Shown: one piece after another, positions 55,321-64,000 of the stretch | How positions within the stretch are numbered: the stretch's first letter is position 1 | Layout of the letters: every line of letters begins with the position of its first letter | Assembly (NCBI GenBank): GCA_021432635.1 | Contig: MU270080.1 | Coordinates: 1 to 64,000, forward strand | From: Thozetella sp. PMI_491 | Lineage: Eukaryota; Ascomycota; Sordariomycetes; Chaetosphaeriales; Chaetosphaeriaceae | Reading direction: 5' to 3' | DNA: 64,000 nucleotides | The notes under the pieces: generated by a model | What the model was told of the DNA's origin: nothing | Databases searched by the model: none | What the model saw: only the letters and a program-made list of their open reading frames with translations | Translations under genes and position numbers: made by a program

Positions 55321-55352
55321 GCTTGGGTGCTTGGATGCTTGGATGCTTGGAT
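55321..55352. repeat. 8-bp minisatellite, four copies
   Basis: gcttgggt is followed by three perfect gcttggat units; similar partial units lie just upstream (ggatgcttgg near 55291). It is a typical slippage repeat in noncoding DNA. Confidence 0.85.
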
Positions 55353-57343
55353 GCTCTAATTATCTCTGGTGCCCGGGATTGATGTTGAGGCTCAGGCCAT
55401 CACAGGCTCACAGGACCCGGCCCCGGTTTCCAGTTGGCCGTCCCCCTTTATGCCAAACATTCGATGCCGATCAATCGCCGCCGTCTGCCGCGCCAATCCG
55501 ATCCCGTAGCATCGGCCTCTCCAATGACACTGCGAAATCCCCCTGCGCGCGCAGAACCTCGCACCACTGGCTGTTGACTAGGAACGAGGGTTGAGGCATG
55601 CAGAAGCACAGATGCTTTTTGCAGCCCCTCCGACTGGCCCAAAAGGGGATGCCCGGCCCCGCTGGGTGCTCTTGTGCGACGTCGCGGTCCTGTGGGGGCC
55701 CGGGCGCCTTCCCGGAAGACGTGCGGTGTCCCGTCTTTCCCGCGTGATGTAGCAAGAAAGGCGGGGGAGGAGGCCGGCCGGCCAGGAGACAAGGTAGATA
55801 TGGTAGACAACGCAAGCAAGCGTCAAGCACTGCTCGGAGCGTTTCCCTAGCCTTGTTGTGCCGAGTTCGAGGCCGAGCTGAGATGCGTGCTGCTCCTTTG
55901 GTCGCCCGAGGTTTATCCACGACCCGCATGGTTACATCCCGTGGGCATTGATCGTCAAGGCTCATTCGGCTCGTAGTCGTCCACATGTCAGCAATAGAGT
56001 GCTGTCTTCTCGTAGTTCCATGCATTCGCTGCTTGGATGCATTGGGTCACCCGTCACCGTCCATCCCAGCAATAGGGACCACCTGCTGACTTCTGACAGT
56101 CGCACGTCTTTTCAGCCTGAGTTGAGAATTATTGGGTAGGCGCGTTGACTACGTCACTCACGCGATCGAGTCGATGGCTCGGAGGCTATTCGCTTTGGGT
56201 CCCCCTCCGTGTGCTTCACGCCTTACAGAAACATTCTGACATAGTACACTACTGTTCCCAGCATAAGTGGGCATCCATACCAGGATACCCCAAGGGAATA
56301 AGACAATGTTAAAGTTTAGTTGGACTCTAGGCTCGTCCTAGGCATACGATTGCTTCTCTTTATTGTGCACTCGCTCCACTCTATGCAGCGATACCCTCTT
56401 AGCCCTAGTATAAACAGACAAACGGTGAGAGACAGCCATGGGCAGGTCCTCGATGGAGGATAAGCCGTGCATGACAACCCTTCTCGTGGAATGTAGGTAA
56501 AGTCGTGGTCAAGAGCGACGAAATTGGGGAAAGAACGGTGTATTATGTTGACGCTCAAGTTTCTAAATGCCTGCTTCTGTAACCAGCGATTAGTGAACAT
56601 TAATTGGGCACTATTGCTCAAGTCTCACTCAAAGTTTACGAAGTAGCGGAGGAGCAAGACAAGTCAATCGATACTATATTTGTAAGAATAAAACAACAGC
56701 GTTTCACGAATGATCCACATCCTGAATCTTCTATGCTGGCTGAGTTTCCTCGCTCCCCGCGCTGGAGAGCTGAAGTGCATATGGGTACATCGTCCGTACC
56801 GCTGGATCTCGTGTGATACGTCAGAGTGGCCAGCCACAGCAGCCCCTGCGTGGTACCTGACCCGAGCTGATAAGCAATCCAAAAACGAACATTTTCTTCC
56901 TTGGTACTGTACTACCAATATCTGACCACCACTCCGGGCCGTCCCAAGATGAGCAACCCACAGCTCAATCTCACTCCTGCAAGCGAGCTCCTCGAGAGTT
57001 GGGTACCACGGTATTGCCAGCTCGAGAAGGGTGAAGGGTTCCGATAATTTGGGGACCATTGACCATTGAAACTGACAACGGTAGCACCAGAACTAAACCA
57101 CGCATATCGAATTTCTCGACCTCCATTTGGTCGGGAGCGTCAGCTCTCTAGCTTATGGGACTTAGGAATAGTCTAAAGTTGTTATGCAGTTTAACGTTCT
57201 CTCTGCCCCAAGAAGCGTCGGTATAAAAACACCTTAGCACATTGCTGGTATCTGTATCAACAATAAAGTTCTATGTTATTAAATCCTTGTCAAAGCCATA
57301 GCTAGAAAGCCTACTGGCTAAGGTAGCTATGAACGGATATGTT

Positions 57344-58300
57344 TCAATGTTCCGGTTCTTGGGTCGATTCAGGGGCCAGCAACAAACTCAACGGCGCAGG
57401 TAGCTCTGCGGCTTCCGGCGGAGTCCAGCACACATCCCGCTCCAGCTGGGATGCGACATTATATCCACTAATCTGTCCCGAGCTTAAACGTGCCTGGAGG
57501 AACATGCCGATATCATTTGGCTCGTGCTGTTTGGTCCAGTCCAGAGCTGTCAGACCTTGCTCGTCTTTAACATCAGGGTCAAGACCCCGGTCCAGAAGTC
57601 GGCCGACAATGCCTCGCCGAAGATGCGACACCTCCTCATCGAGTCCTGCAAAGCCGCTTGAAAAGTCGCTGCAGGGAAGATGGAGTGCCGTGTGCCCAAA
57701 ATTATTTTTGATGCCTATGTCAAGGTCCCCAGCTTCGTCAAGAAGCGTTTCGACGGAAACGAGGTCACCAGTTAATGAGGCCCAATGAAGGGCTGTGCAC
57801 CCTTCATGATCTTGCGCATTGACATCAGCCCCAAAATTATTCACAAGAATCGTAAGTACCTCTTCCCTGTCTCGTGTCGAGAGAAGACGAATTGTGTCAA
57901 CGGTGAAATCAGAAGGTAAATCTATTCTGTCAGGATATCTGGCTGACTCGTCCGTCCAAGCTGAAGATTCGACTGAATGAGAAGATGCAACTTCGTCTGC
58001 TTCTATCTCGCTTTGTTGATTTGATTGGTCTGGGAGGCATATGCTTATTCTAGAAGATGGTGACGAGGTGGTATTTGAGTTAGCCGTCGATACAAATTCC
58101 CCGTCGCCGTCGCCGTCGCCCCGAGGCTCCGAGCTAGCCTGGTGGGTGTCTAGGCTACTAGACTCGGCATTCTCTACAGGACCAGGCGGCGGGGATGTGT
58201 CGTCTGGCTTATCGTAGTTCATGTCGGCCGGCGTTGATGCTCGCAACGGAGTGCTGGCAGTGCTCCGTAGAGAGTCTGGAGGTAGATGGTCTTTCTGCAT
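57344..58300 (-). CDS. Ankyrin-repeat protein (downstream of NLR)
   Basis: Single frame of 318 aa from ATG 58300; the frame extends four codons further upstream, but without an ATG. The N-terminal about 130 residues are Ser/Thr/Pro/Asp-rich and probably disordered, including a short Gly-Asp repeat (GDGDGDGE). Two or three ankyrin repeats follow at about 145-265: VNAQDHEGCTALHWASLTGD, NNFGHTALHLPCSDF and VKDEQGLTALDWTKQ. The C-terminal 50 residues are polar. It lies on the same strand as the NLR, 227 bases beyond the NLR stop, so it could be a separate gene or the remnant of a C-terminal repeat block once fused to it. It may act as a protein-binding partner; its function is unknown. Confidence 0.75.
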   Translation of the reverse strand: MQKDHLPPDSLRSTASTPLRASTPADMNYDKPDDTSPPPGPVENAESSSLDTHQASSEPRGDGDGDGEFVSTANSNTTSSPSSRISICLPDQSNQQSEIEADEVASSHSVESSAWTDESARYPDRIDLPSDFTVDTIRLLSTRDREEVLTILVNNFGADVNAQDHEGCTALHWASLTGDLVSVETLLDEAGDLDIGIKNNFGHTALHLPCSDFSSGFAGLDEEVSHLRRGIVGRLLDRGLDPDVKDEQGLTALDWTKQHEPNDIGMFLQARLSSGQISGYNVASQLERDVCWTPPEAAELPAPLSLLLAPESTQEPEH

Positions 58301-58526
58301 GACTTCTGACAACTGATAGTGACGCCCCTCCTAAGATCGATTAGCTTCTTTGGCTGTAATAGTGCCCCTTTGGTTTTTGGCCTCACGACGACAGTATTAA
58401 AGGACTACCAGAAATGGAACAATATTGTAACAAGAGAAATGCGTATGATACAAAATACAAAATAAAGACTGAGATTAGAGCGGCTAAACGCATGGAGCGA
58501 GAATCCACTGCGCTATACGATGTGAT

Positions 58527-61500
58527 TTACGACTTGACGAGCGTAGAAGGTGAGAGGTCTTGATTTAAAGAAATGCCAACATACTGTGCGTCAATTAGCC
58601 AGGAACATAAGGCTCTAGTCCAGTAGGGCTTACCCGATGCGTTCCACAAGGTGAGAAACCCGCGTCCACGGCTCTGCCACTTGTGAAAGTCCCAACCTTG
58701 TGATTCTGGTAGGTAACGCATAAATGTCATGCAAGCGAGGTGAAGAGGGGTATGGCCAACATCGGTCTTGAGATCAACATTGATGCCATAGCCAAGGACC
58801 ATCGCAACAGCTGAATCCATGCTTCGAAGCGCCAGCCAATGCAGTGCCCCGTATCCTTTATTATCAACGGCGAAATCCGCGCCATTCTGCACAAGACTGC
58901 TTATTCCGTCATCCAGGCCTCCTCTCACGGACTCAAAGGAGTCACGGCACATGCTCAGCAACGGAGTCTGGCCAGCATGATCTTTTGCGTTGATGTCTGC
59001 GCCAGCATCCAGCAGGAGGTCAATCAATTCCCCCTCACCTAGCGTTCCTAGACGATTTTTCACGGCTAGATCATGCAGTGGAGTCGCTCCAGACATGGAC
59101 TGGTCTCTTGCGTCGGCGCCGCTGTCGACAAGGCGCTTGACAATCTCCTTTTGGTCGGCGAGCGGGCTGTAAGAAGCAATAGCAGCCCTCAGGGGGGTTG
59201 AGCAAGCTCCGTGTCGGTACTGGGGAAAGTTGCAGTGGAAATTAGGGTCGGCTCCCTTGTTCAGAAGCATCGATATCACTCCGATATTTGGGCTGTCGGT
59301 ATGACACGCCAGGTAGAGGAACTCCCCTAGCCATTGCCTCAGGTGAGGGAACTTGTCTAGAAGATACCGTAGAGCCATCTCAGAGCCACCGGCAATGGCC
59401 CAGCCGCAAACCTCGCGGCTGACTGCGCGTAGCGATCCGTACCCGAAGTTATTCGGTTCCGAGTCCGCTGCCGAAATAAATGGAAATCGCTGGTGCGGCC
59501 GGATGTGTGCCAAAGGCCGGACGTGCCCGCACAGAACTGCCATGTATGGACCCATTTCTGCAACGTGGTAGTAGTCCTCCCTGTAGAAACCTCGATATGG
59601 TGCCTGCGTTTCACAGGTGCAGGAGAAATCCAGAGTTCGTGCCCAAGTCGTATTGGGTATGTGACTCAAGTTGAACAACGCGAGATACGGCGCGACAAAC
59701 TTTTCACCCACGTCTTCAAATGATCGGTCTTGGTGGATGATCTGCGATTGTTGAAAGTGATACACCCAGTACATAGATGTATACGCCAAAAAGTCATAAT
59801 TTTGAAGGATATACGAGCCTACTTCAGTTAGCAGGGCAAGGGTCTTGCTATCTCTGCCGAGAATGAGGTGCAAGTCGACTTTCGTGAAGATCTGGCGCCA
59901 CTGGTGTCCGGAAATCTGTGCGGTTCTTCCATCGCCGTAAACATCATTTAAGTTGAGGTCCCGCACGTGGTGCAGGGAAAGATACGCGATACAGCTTTCA
60001 GCCATAGTACGGTGAGCTGTTTGCTGGCTCACCGAGCCGGCCCATCCGCCGGGAACAGGGTCGGTGGAGTATGGATCGAGGAATTCCTGGGCGGTTTGAT
60101 GGATGAAGAACAAGCGGGAGTCGTAGGACGTGATGAAAAAGCCACAGGCGTCGATGACACGAATTCGGAATGATTCGTCCGATCGCAGTCGCGGGATGTC
60201 GGGCTCGTCGATGTACTCTCTTGCCTCGATCGCGATGTTCATTTCACGGAGGGTAAGTGGACGCTCAGAAATGAAGACAAGATGAACCAGAGTCCTGACG
60301 AAGGTCTGGTCCTCCTTCTTGACCTGTCCGAGCAGTTCCTCGTACACCTCGGTGATGGTCCCAGGAGGGTTTGCGATCAGCCGCTCCCACTTTTCGGGGT
60401 CGTCATCAAAGTTGGCCTCCAAGACCTCGAACACGAGCTTGACCCACAAGTATGTTCTCTGTGATGAAGCCTTTTCAGATATGGATTCTCGAATGACTCT
60501 TTCGCTGCCTTCATCAAGGTTCTTCATCCTCACTAGCGCTTTGAGCCGATGTTCGACTACAAGACTGATTTCGCTCTGAATATCGTCCATCTCCCGCTTT
60601 CCCTCCCCTGCCAGTTGCAGGATCGGGGATTCCATGGTTCGAATTTGTTGCAGAATTCGAGGGTATCCACGTGTCGTCATTAGAAACCTGATGTGTCGGC
60701 GCCTAACAAGAGCATCGCTAGAATAAAGGGCGTCTATCTGTCCGAGCAGCCGGCGGAGACTTGATGGATCGCACTCGTCCAGAGCATCCAGCACACAGAT
60801 GATGGTTCTGTCATCTTCATCTTCATTATCTTGGCTGACGGCTGTTTCGAAAATGTCCCAGAGCAGCTCGGCATCCGAGAATAGTTTGTCGCCATACCGA
60901 ATGATCTTTTCTTCGCAAGCCTGGGCCCGCTCGGGCAGGTCATCGAACAGACGGTGGAGGATTGCACACAGCCCGTTTGCTACGGATTGCTGCTCCGGGT
61001 TCGCCTTGAAAAAGTAGTAGCAGATGGTTGCATTGGGCCAATGCTCCGGGAGCACACTCGATATTAGGTATTGAGCTAGAGTCGACTTCCCGCAACCCGG
61101 GTCCGCGGAGATTACGAGGAGAGGATCGGAATTCGGGAGTGTCCAATTCTGAAACTTGTCGTGGTGGCAGAACCACTGGCAGGTGCCCTCAATTCTGAAC
61201 TCGTTGCGCTTCATGTGAGATTTGTAGGCTGTGGTGTTGAACTTCCCAATGAGGGTGTTTAGCTGGAAGCGCATCGCTGCTCGATGCCGCTCAGTCTGGT
61301 CATTTCTCCACTCCTCATTTTGTGTCAGGAGCTTGTCGACAGACTCGACTGCGCCTTGTAAGCCCTTTGTTAACGCCGAACCGGCATTTCTCAGGTGTTC
61401 CTTCATTTCTTGGCCGTTATAGAGCTCGATCTTTTTGTTCACATCGGCCTCTAATGCTTTGATCGCGACTAGGCTTCCTTTCCAGTCAGTCAGGGAGAGC

Positions 61501-62381
61501 ATGTCTTTGAGCTGAGGCACAAGGAACCGAGAGTCGTAGAAACGACAGGCTGCGCTAATCAAGTATCGTAAGAGAGATTGGTACAATTTCACCAAGGTCT
61601 TCTGGAGGGCCTCCCGGTTCGCTTTGAACATGCCATCGTCCAACCAGTGGTTTCGCAGCAGGGTGCGTGAAAGACTCATGTACCACTCCAGCTGCTCTAC
61701 GGCATGCTTTAAGCCATCGATCATGGCCTTGCGTGCCGCTAGCGGCTTGACGAGAACCGGCAGCACCATTGCCATAGCCGACACCGCGACGGACGCTGGA
61801 GGGTAGCTAGAAACGAGTTTCTCGAGAATGCCACTCATATCGTGGAACAGGTTTACGGCTGTCACTACCCCGTCCAGAAAAGCTGCGTTCTGCTCAGACT
61901 TCTCAAGTACGTCGTCCGTGACCTTCTTCATTAGCTCCACGCGCCTCGTCCCCGAGCAGCCAGCGAACATGTTGACGACTCCTGCCAAGCCATGCCTCAG
62001 GCTGTATCCCTCGGTCAATATCCTTTCATAGGCCTCCAAGAGATCTCTTTCATCTTCGAGTAGTGCTTCATAAGCATCTGACCAGAGATGCAGCGCTTCG
62101 TCGGCGTCGGCTTGCCTAGAGGAGTCTGTAGCCCCCCCTGGCAGTTCATCGTTGCCAGGCAGCTGCTGGCTCCCTGTAGGGGCTGCATTGGCTATGCTGA
62201 TTTGGCCCTGGTTAGATGCCGGTGCCGGACTTGATGATGCAGGGCGGGGCGCTCCGGTGGACAGGCCTGAGACAGAATCCGACTCAATTCGCTTTGCCTC
62301 GTCAGCTTTCGGCCCATGCGACTTTGACAGCTTGCTGAAGAAGCCTCTGAGCTTGCTCTTGCCCGAATTCGAGGATCCCAT
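58527..62381 (-). CDS. NLR-type protein: NWD-like N-domain, NACHT ATPase, ankyrin repeats
   Basis: A frame of 1284 aa from ATG 62381. Such fungal STAND proteins sense nonself or damage signals and can trigger regulated cell death. The start MGSSNSGKSK fits an N-myristoylation signal (Gly2, Ser6, then basic residues). A Ser/Ala/Pro-rich linker follows (to about 90), then a helical NWD-like domain (ALHLWSDAYEALLEDERDLL, about 95-330). The NACHT has Walker A ADPGCGKSTL (426-435) and Walker B ICVLDALDECD (528-538), both complete. A helical connector contains FISERPLTLREMNIAI. Degenerate then clear ankyrin repeats end the protein (GADARDQSMSGATPLHDLA, VGHTPLHLAC). A good intron (58584-58633; GTAAGC, GCTAAT, CACAG) would replace the last 35 residues with a different 22-residue tail ending at 58513; the unspliced frame is given here. 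The gene appears intact. Confidence 0.9.
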   Translation of the reverse strand: MGSSNSGKSKLRGFFSKLSKSHGPKADEAKRIESDSVSGLSTGAPRPASSSPAPASNQGQISIANAAPTGSQQLPGNDELPGGATDSSRQADADEALHLWSDAYEALLEDERDLLEAYERILTEGYSLRHGLAGVVNMFAGCSGTRRVELMKKVTDDVLEKSEQNAAFLDGVVTAVNLFHDMSGILEKLVSSYPPASVAVSAMAMVLPVLVKPLAARKAMIDGLKHAVEQLEWYMSLSRTLLRNHWLDDGMFKANREALQKTLVKLYQSLLRYLISAACRFYDSRFLVPQLKDMLSLTDWKGSLVAIKALEADVNKKIELYNGQEMKEHLRNAGSALTKGLQGAVESVDKLLTQNEEWRNDQTERHRAAMRFQLNTLIGKFNTTAYKSHMKRNEFRIEGTCQWFCHHDKFQNWTLPNSDPLLVISADPGCGKSTLAQYLISSVLPEHWPNATICYYFFKANPEQQSVANGLCAILHRLFDDLPERAQACEEKIIRYGDKLFSDAELLWDIFETAVSQDNEDEDDRTIICVLDALDECDPSSLRRLLGQIDALYSSDALVRRRHIRFLMTTRGYPRILQQIRTMESPILQLAGEGKREMDDIQSEISLVVEHRLKALVRMKNLDEGSERVIRESISEKASSQRTYLWVKLVFEVLEANFDDDPEKWERLIANPPGTITEVYEELLGQVKKEDQTFVRTLVHLVFISERPLTLREMNIAIEAREYIDEPDIPRLRSDESFRIRVIDACGFFITSYDSRLFFIHQTAQEFLDPYSTDPVPGGWAGSVSQQTAHRTMAESCIAYLSLHHVRDLNLNDVYGDGRTAQISGHQWRQIFTKVDLHLILGRDSKTLALLTEVGSYILQNYDFLAYTSMYWVYHFQQSQIIHQDRSFEDVGEKFVAPYLALFNLSHIPNTTWARTLDFSCTCETQAPYRGFYREDYYHVAEMGPYMAVLCGHVRPLAHIRPHQRFPFISAADSEPNNFGYGSLRAVSREVCGWAIAGGSEMALRYLLDKFPHLRQWLGEFLYLACHTDSPNIGVISMLLNKGADPNFHCNFPQYRHGACSTPLRAAIASYSPLADQKEIVKRLVDSGADARDQSMSGATPLHDLAVKNRLGTLGEGELIDLLLDAGADINAKDHAGQTPLLSMCRDSFESVRGGLDDGISSLVQNGADFAVDNKGYGALHWLALRSMDSAVAMVLGYGINVDLKTDVGHTPLHLACMTFMRYLPESQGWDFHKWQSRGRGFLTLWNASGKPYWTRALCSWLIDAQYVGISLNQDLSPSTLVKS

Positions 62382-62854
62382 GCTTGTGGCGTTGCATCTA
62401 GATCATAGCACTGAGGACAAAATACTCTACCAGTCGTCAACATTGGAACGAGGTTGCGGCTGAAGGATTTCGTGGGGAGTTAAGTAACGTGGCATGCCTC
62501 AGCACACCCGAAAGTAGTGGCTCCAGTATCGCAACCTGCAGCCAATTAGAGAGGCTGCACCCTGGAGGATCTTCCTTCCCAGCCGCCAAGAAGAAAGCCC
62601 CACGAGCATAAATCTTTGTTTTATAATCTTAACATAACTATTTCGACGAGATCCTCTGTTTATGAGGGAGAGTGGCCGAATTTCGACTTGGAGCAGAGAA
62701 CGATTTGATATATATGATCAAGCAGCAGACTTCCGCTCAGTTTCGGGTTTGACGATAATTTCCCGAACTCTCTATGAAGATGCTGGGTGTGTCGGACTAC
62801 TTGAGAGACCTCGAGGTCAAATCTCGATTGCCGTCGGCGTACCCCCCTCTGAGG
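62382..62854. other. NLR promoter region
   Basis: The upstream region of the NLR gene on the minus strand. No other gene recognised. Confidence 0.45.
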
Positions 62855-63244
62855 CTACCTAGTAATTGTACAGTCCTTCTCTCGGCTTCGGGCCTGTTCC
62901 AGTTTAGATAATGTGAGAGCCAACCGACGCGGAGACAGGAGGTCTTGTTCGCGACACTCTAGAAGTACATGCCAAGTTACGCCATTATTTCCACACCGAC
63001 TCTCAGCTAGAGAATGTAGGACCACTGTTCCACGTTGCCGGGACATCTGTGTAAGACATCCCGCTTCGTCAAACGAGTTCTTCTTGTTGGCACACAGCGC
63101 AGACTTCAGTCGACCATCTATCGGAGTCACTTTTTGTCGACTGCGAATTGCTGTCTGGGCTATGTATTGGGGCAGCGGATTCTCCTTTTGTGCAAAAATA
63201 AGATCAGTAAATGAATTTGGAGAAAGGGGGGTGTGCTGCACCAT
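62855..63244 (-). mobile_element. Possible LINE (non-LTR retrotransposon) 3' tail relic
   Basis: A 129-codon minus-strand frame contains RCGNNGVTWHVLLECREQ, which resembles the Cys/His motif at the end of fungal LINE (Tad-like) second ORFs, where a C.CG....TV.H.LL.C pattern is followed by basic residues (here SPRR). The rest of the frame gives no clear reverse transcriptase or RNase H, and no poly-A tail or target-site duplication was located. It would be a short, old, 5'-truncated fragment. Chance resemblance cannot be excluded. Confidence 0.3.
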
Positions 63245-64000
63245 TAAGATTTATAAGGGAGATATATGAAGTCGGTTCGGAAGTCTGAGTGTCAAGTTGG
63301 CGTGGTGCCGGTTCATTGTCAGAGCCGAGATAGCCACCATCGCGATCATGGAACCTTCTGCCTACACCGACTAGCAACGAGGCATCCATGACAACGGGGC
63401 TGCCTATTTCGATAGATATCTGACCGGATGGTAATTTGATACGCCGAGTTTGCCGGCTCCGAGTCTAGCATAGAGCAAAAGTACCCTACCCGGCGGTCAC
63501 TACCGGCGAGACCAAACGGTGAACTACAGGCATGCATACCACGCCACCATGTCCGATATAGGTCTTTATATATGTGTGCCCTTCTACTACCTACGTCTAA
63601 TGAAGAAGACCGTGGGGAGCCTGATCTAGCGCCGCCGCTATTCTGGATTATACTGTGTCTCTGGCGAGATTCCGAGCAACTGTTTAACTGCAGCCTCATA
63701 GAACATATTAGCGCCGAGACTAACCTACCTCGGGTTCTTACATCCATACCTGAGACTCGCGTCCGGTATAACCAGGCACTGTGCAGCACTTCCTTATTTG
63801 TACCCGGTCAACGGTGTGGCATCCTTCAAGCCAATGAGAGGCCTACACGGGCGAATTAGGTGTCTCTAGCTGGTCGGGGCTGCGCTCACACTCCAGAAAC
63901 GGAACCGGTCTGAACTCGGCAGAAATTTCGCCCATCAGCCCAACCGGTCTAGAAAATGCCGCTGGTCAGCCCAACCGGTCTGGAGAGACGCTGACGTGCC
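63245..64000. other. Terminal region, unassigned
   Basis: Minus-strand frames at 63204-63389 and 63346-63789 are open, but neither matches a known family. The last 70 bases carry a repeated 15-mer (see separate entry). The region may contain older decayed sequence continuing beyond the window. Confidence 0.4.
63936..63981. repeat. 15-bp direct repeat, two copies, plus related motif
   Basis: cagcccaaccggtct occurs at 63936-63950 and 63967-63981, and a shorter related aaccggtct is at 63903-63911. Copy spacing is 31-33 bases, so this may be the start of a tandem array that continues past the window end. Confidence 0.7.

Larger units (their letters stand above)
53407..57343. other. Gene-poor intergenic region (3.9 kb) upstream of DOCK
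   Basis: No credible gene. It contains a 15-bp A run (53941-53955), G and A homopolymers near 54036 and 54090, a 24-bp tandem duplication (54372-54419), an 8-bp minisatellite (55321-55352) and GC-rich blocks. Long open frames, such as the 256 codons from 54824 on the plus strand, are of random-like composition. The left part is the DOCK promoter. Confidence 0.5.

Noticed and set aside
54824-55594. 256-codon plus-strand open frame upstream of DOCK
   Set aside because: It runs through a minisatellite and GC-rich noncoding sequence; Arg/Pro/Ser/Cys-rich with no domain or splice logic.
63346-63789. 147-codon minus-strand open frame near the window end
   Set aside because: Arg/Ser/Cys-rich with no motif; could be part of decayed sequence, but nothing supports a gene.
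1-64000. LTR retroelements, CRISPR arrays and rRNA genes
   Set aside because: No long terminal repeats, gag/pol-like frames, regularly spaced direct-repeat arrays or rRNA-like blocks were seen. The virus-named domain in the RNase H gene is the normal hybrid-binding domain of host RNase H1.

Overview
The window is nuclear DNA of a filamentous ascomycete (Pezizomycotina; a Sordariomycete seems most likely, but that is inference). Genes carry short introns of about 50-110 bp with GTAAGT-like donors and CTAAC/CTGAC branch sites. The protein families are typical of these fungi: a Dal5-type permease, an mpaB-type oxygenase, a tannase/feruloyl esterase, a fungal bZIP factor, an NWD-NACHT-ankyrin NLR and small Cys-rich secreted proteins. 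No rRNA, tRNA, CRISPR, operon or intact transposon was found. Exon structures below were rebuilt by hand from splice signals and reading-frame continuity.

Layout. 0.8-2.0 kb: RNase H1 (+). 4-6 kb: cytochrome P450 (+). 6-9 kb: a single-pass Cys-rich membrane protein (+) and a multi-pass membrane protein (-). 9.8-16.6 kb: SDR (+), NTF2/SnoaL-like protein (-), Dal5-type MFS permease (+) and aldehyde dehydrogenase (-). 17.5-18.3 kb: a three-exon secreted six-Cys protein (-). 19.4-21.3 kb: four-exon bZIP factor (-). 22-24.4 kb: TPR relic, PAN/Apple-like membrane protein (+), hotdog thioesterase (-). 25-28 kb: mpaB-like oxygenase (+) and a decayed SDR. 28.6-30.2 kb: tannase-family esterase (+). 31.3-33.3 kb: ankyrin protein (+). 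34.1 kb: second small secreted six-Cys protein. 35.7 kb: nitroreductase-like protein. 39.6-41.6 kb: six-exon sugar transporter (+). 44.6-45.9 kb: zinc-finger protein (+). 47.1-53.4 kb: DOCK-family GEF of 2081 aa (-). 57.3-62.4 kb: ankyrin protein and NLR on the same strand (-). The last 1.6 kb holds a possible LINE tail relic and short repeats.

How it may work together. From about 4 to 28 kb the window is dense in redox and tailoring enzymes (P450, SDR, NTF2-like, ALDH, thioesterase, mpaB-like oxygenase), a transporter and a pathway-type bZIP regulator. It looks like a catabolic or accessory specialised-metabolism neighbourhood. No polyketide synthase, NRPS or terpene cyclase is visible, so a true biosynthetic cluster is only a hypothesis. 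From 31 to 62 kb, ankyrin/NLR genes and conserved housekeeping or signalling genes (zinc finger, DOCK) alternate with gene-poor, GC-rich intergenic stretches of 3-4 kb.

The best leads are a 12-nt microexon in the permease, a GC-AG intron in the SDR, a candidate N-myristoylated NLR, the divergent thioesterase/mpaB pair, and two unannotated-looking secreted Cys-rich proteins.
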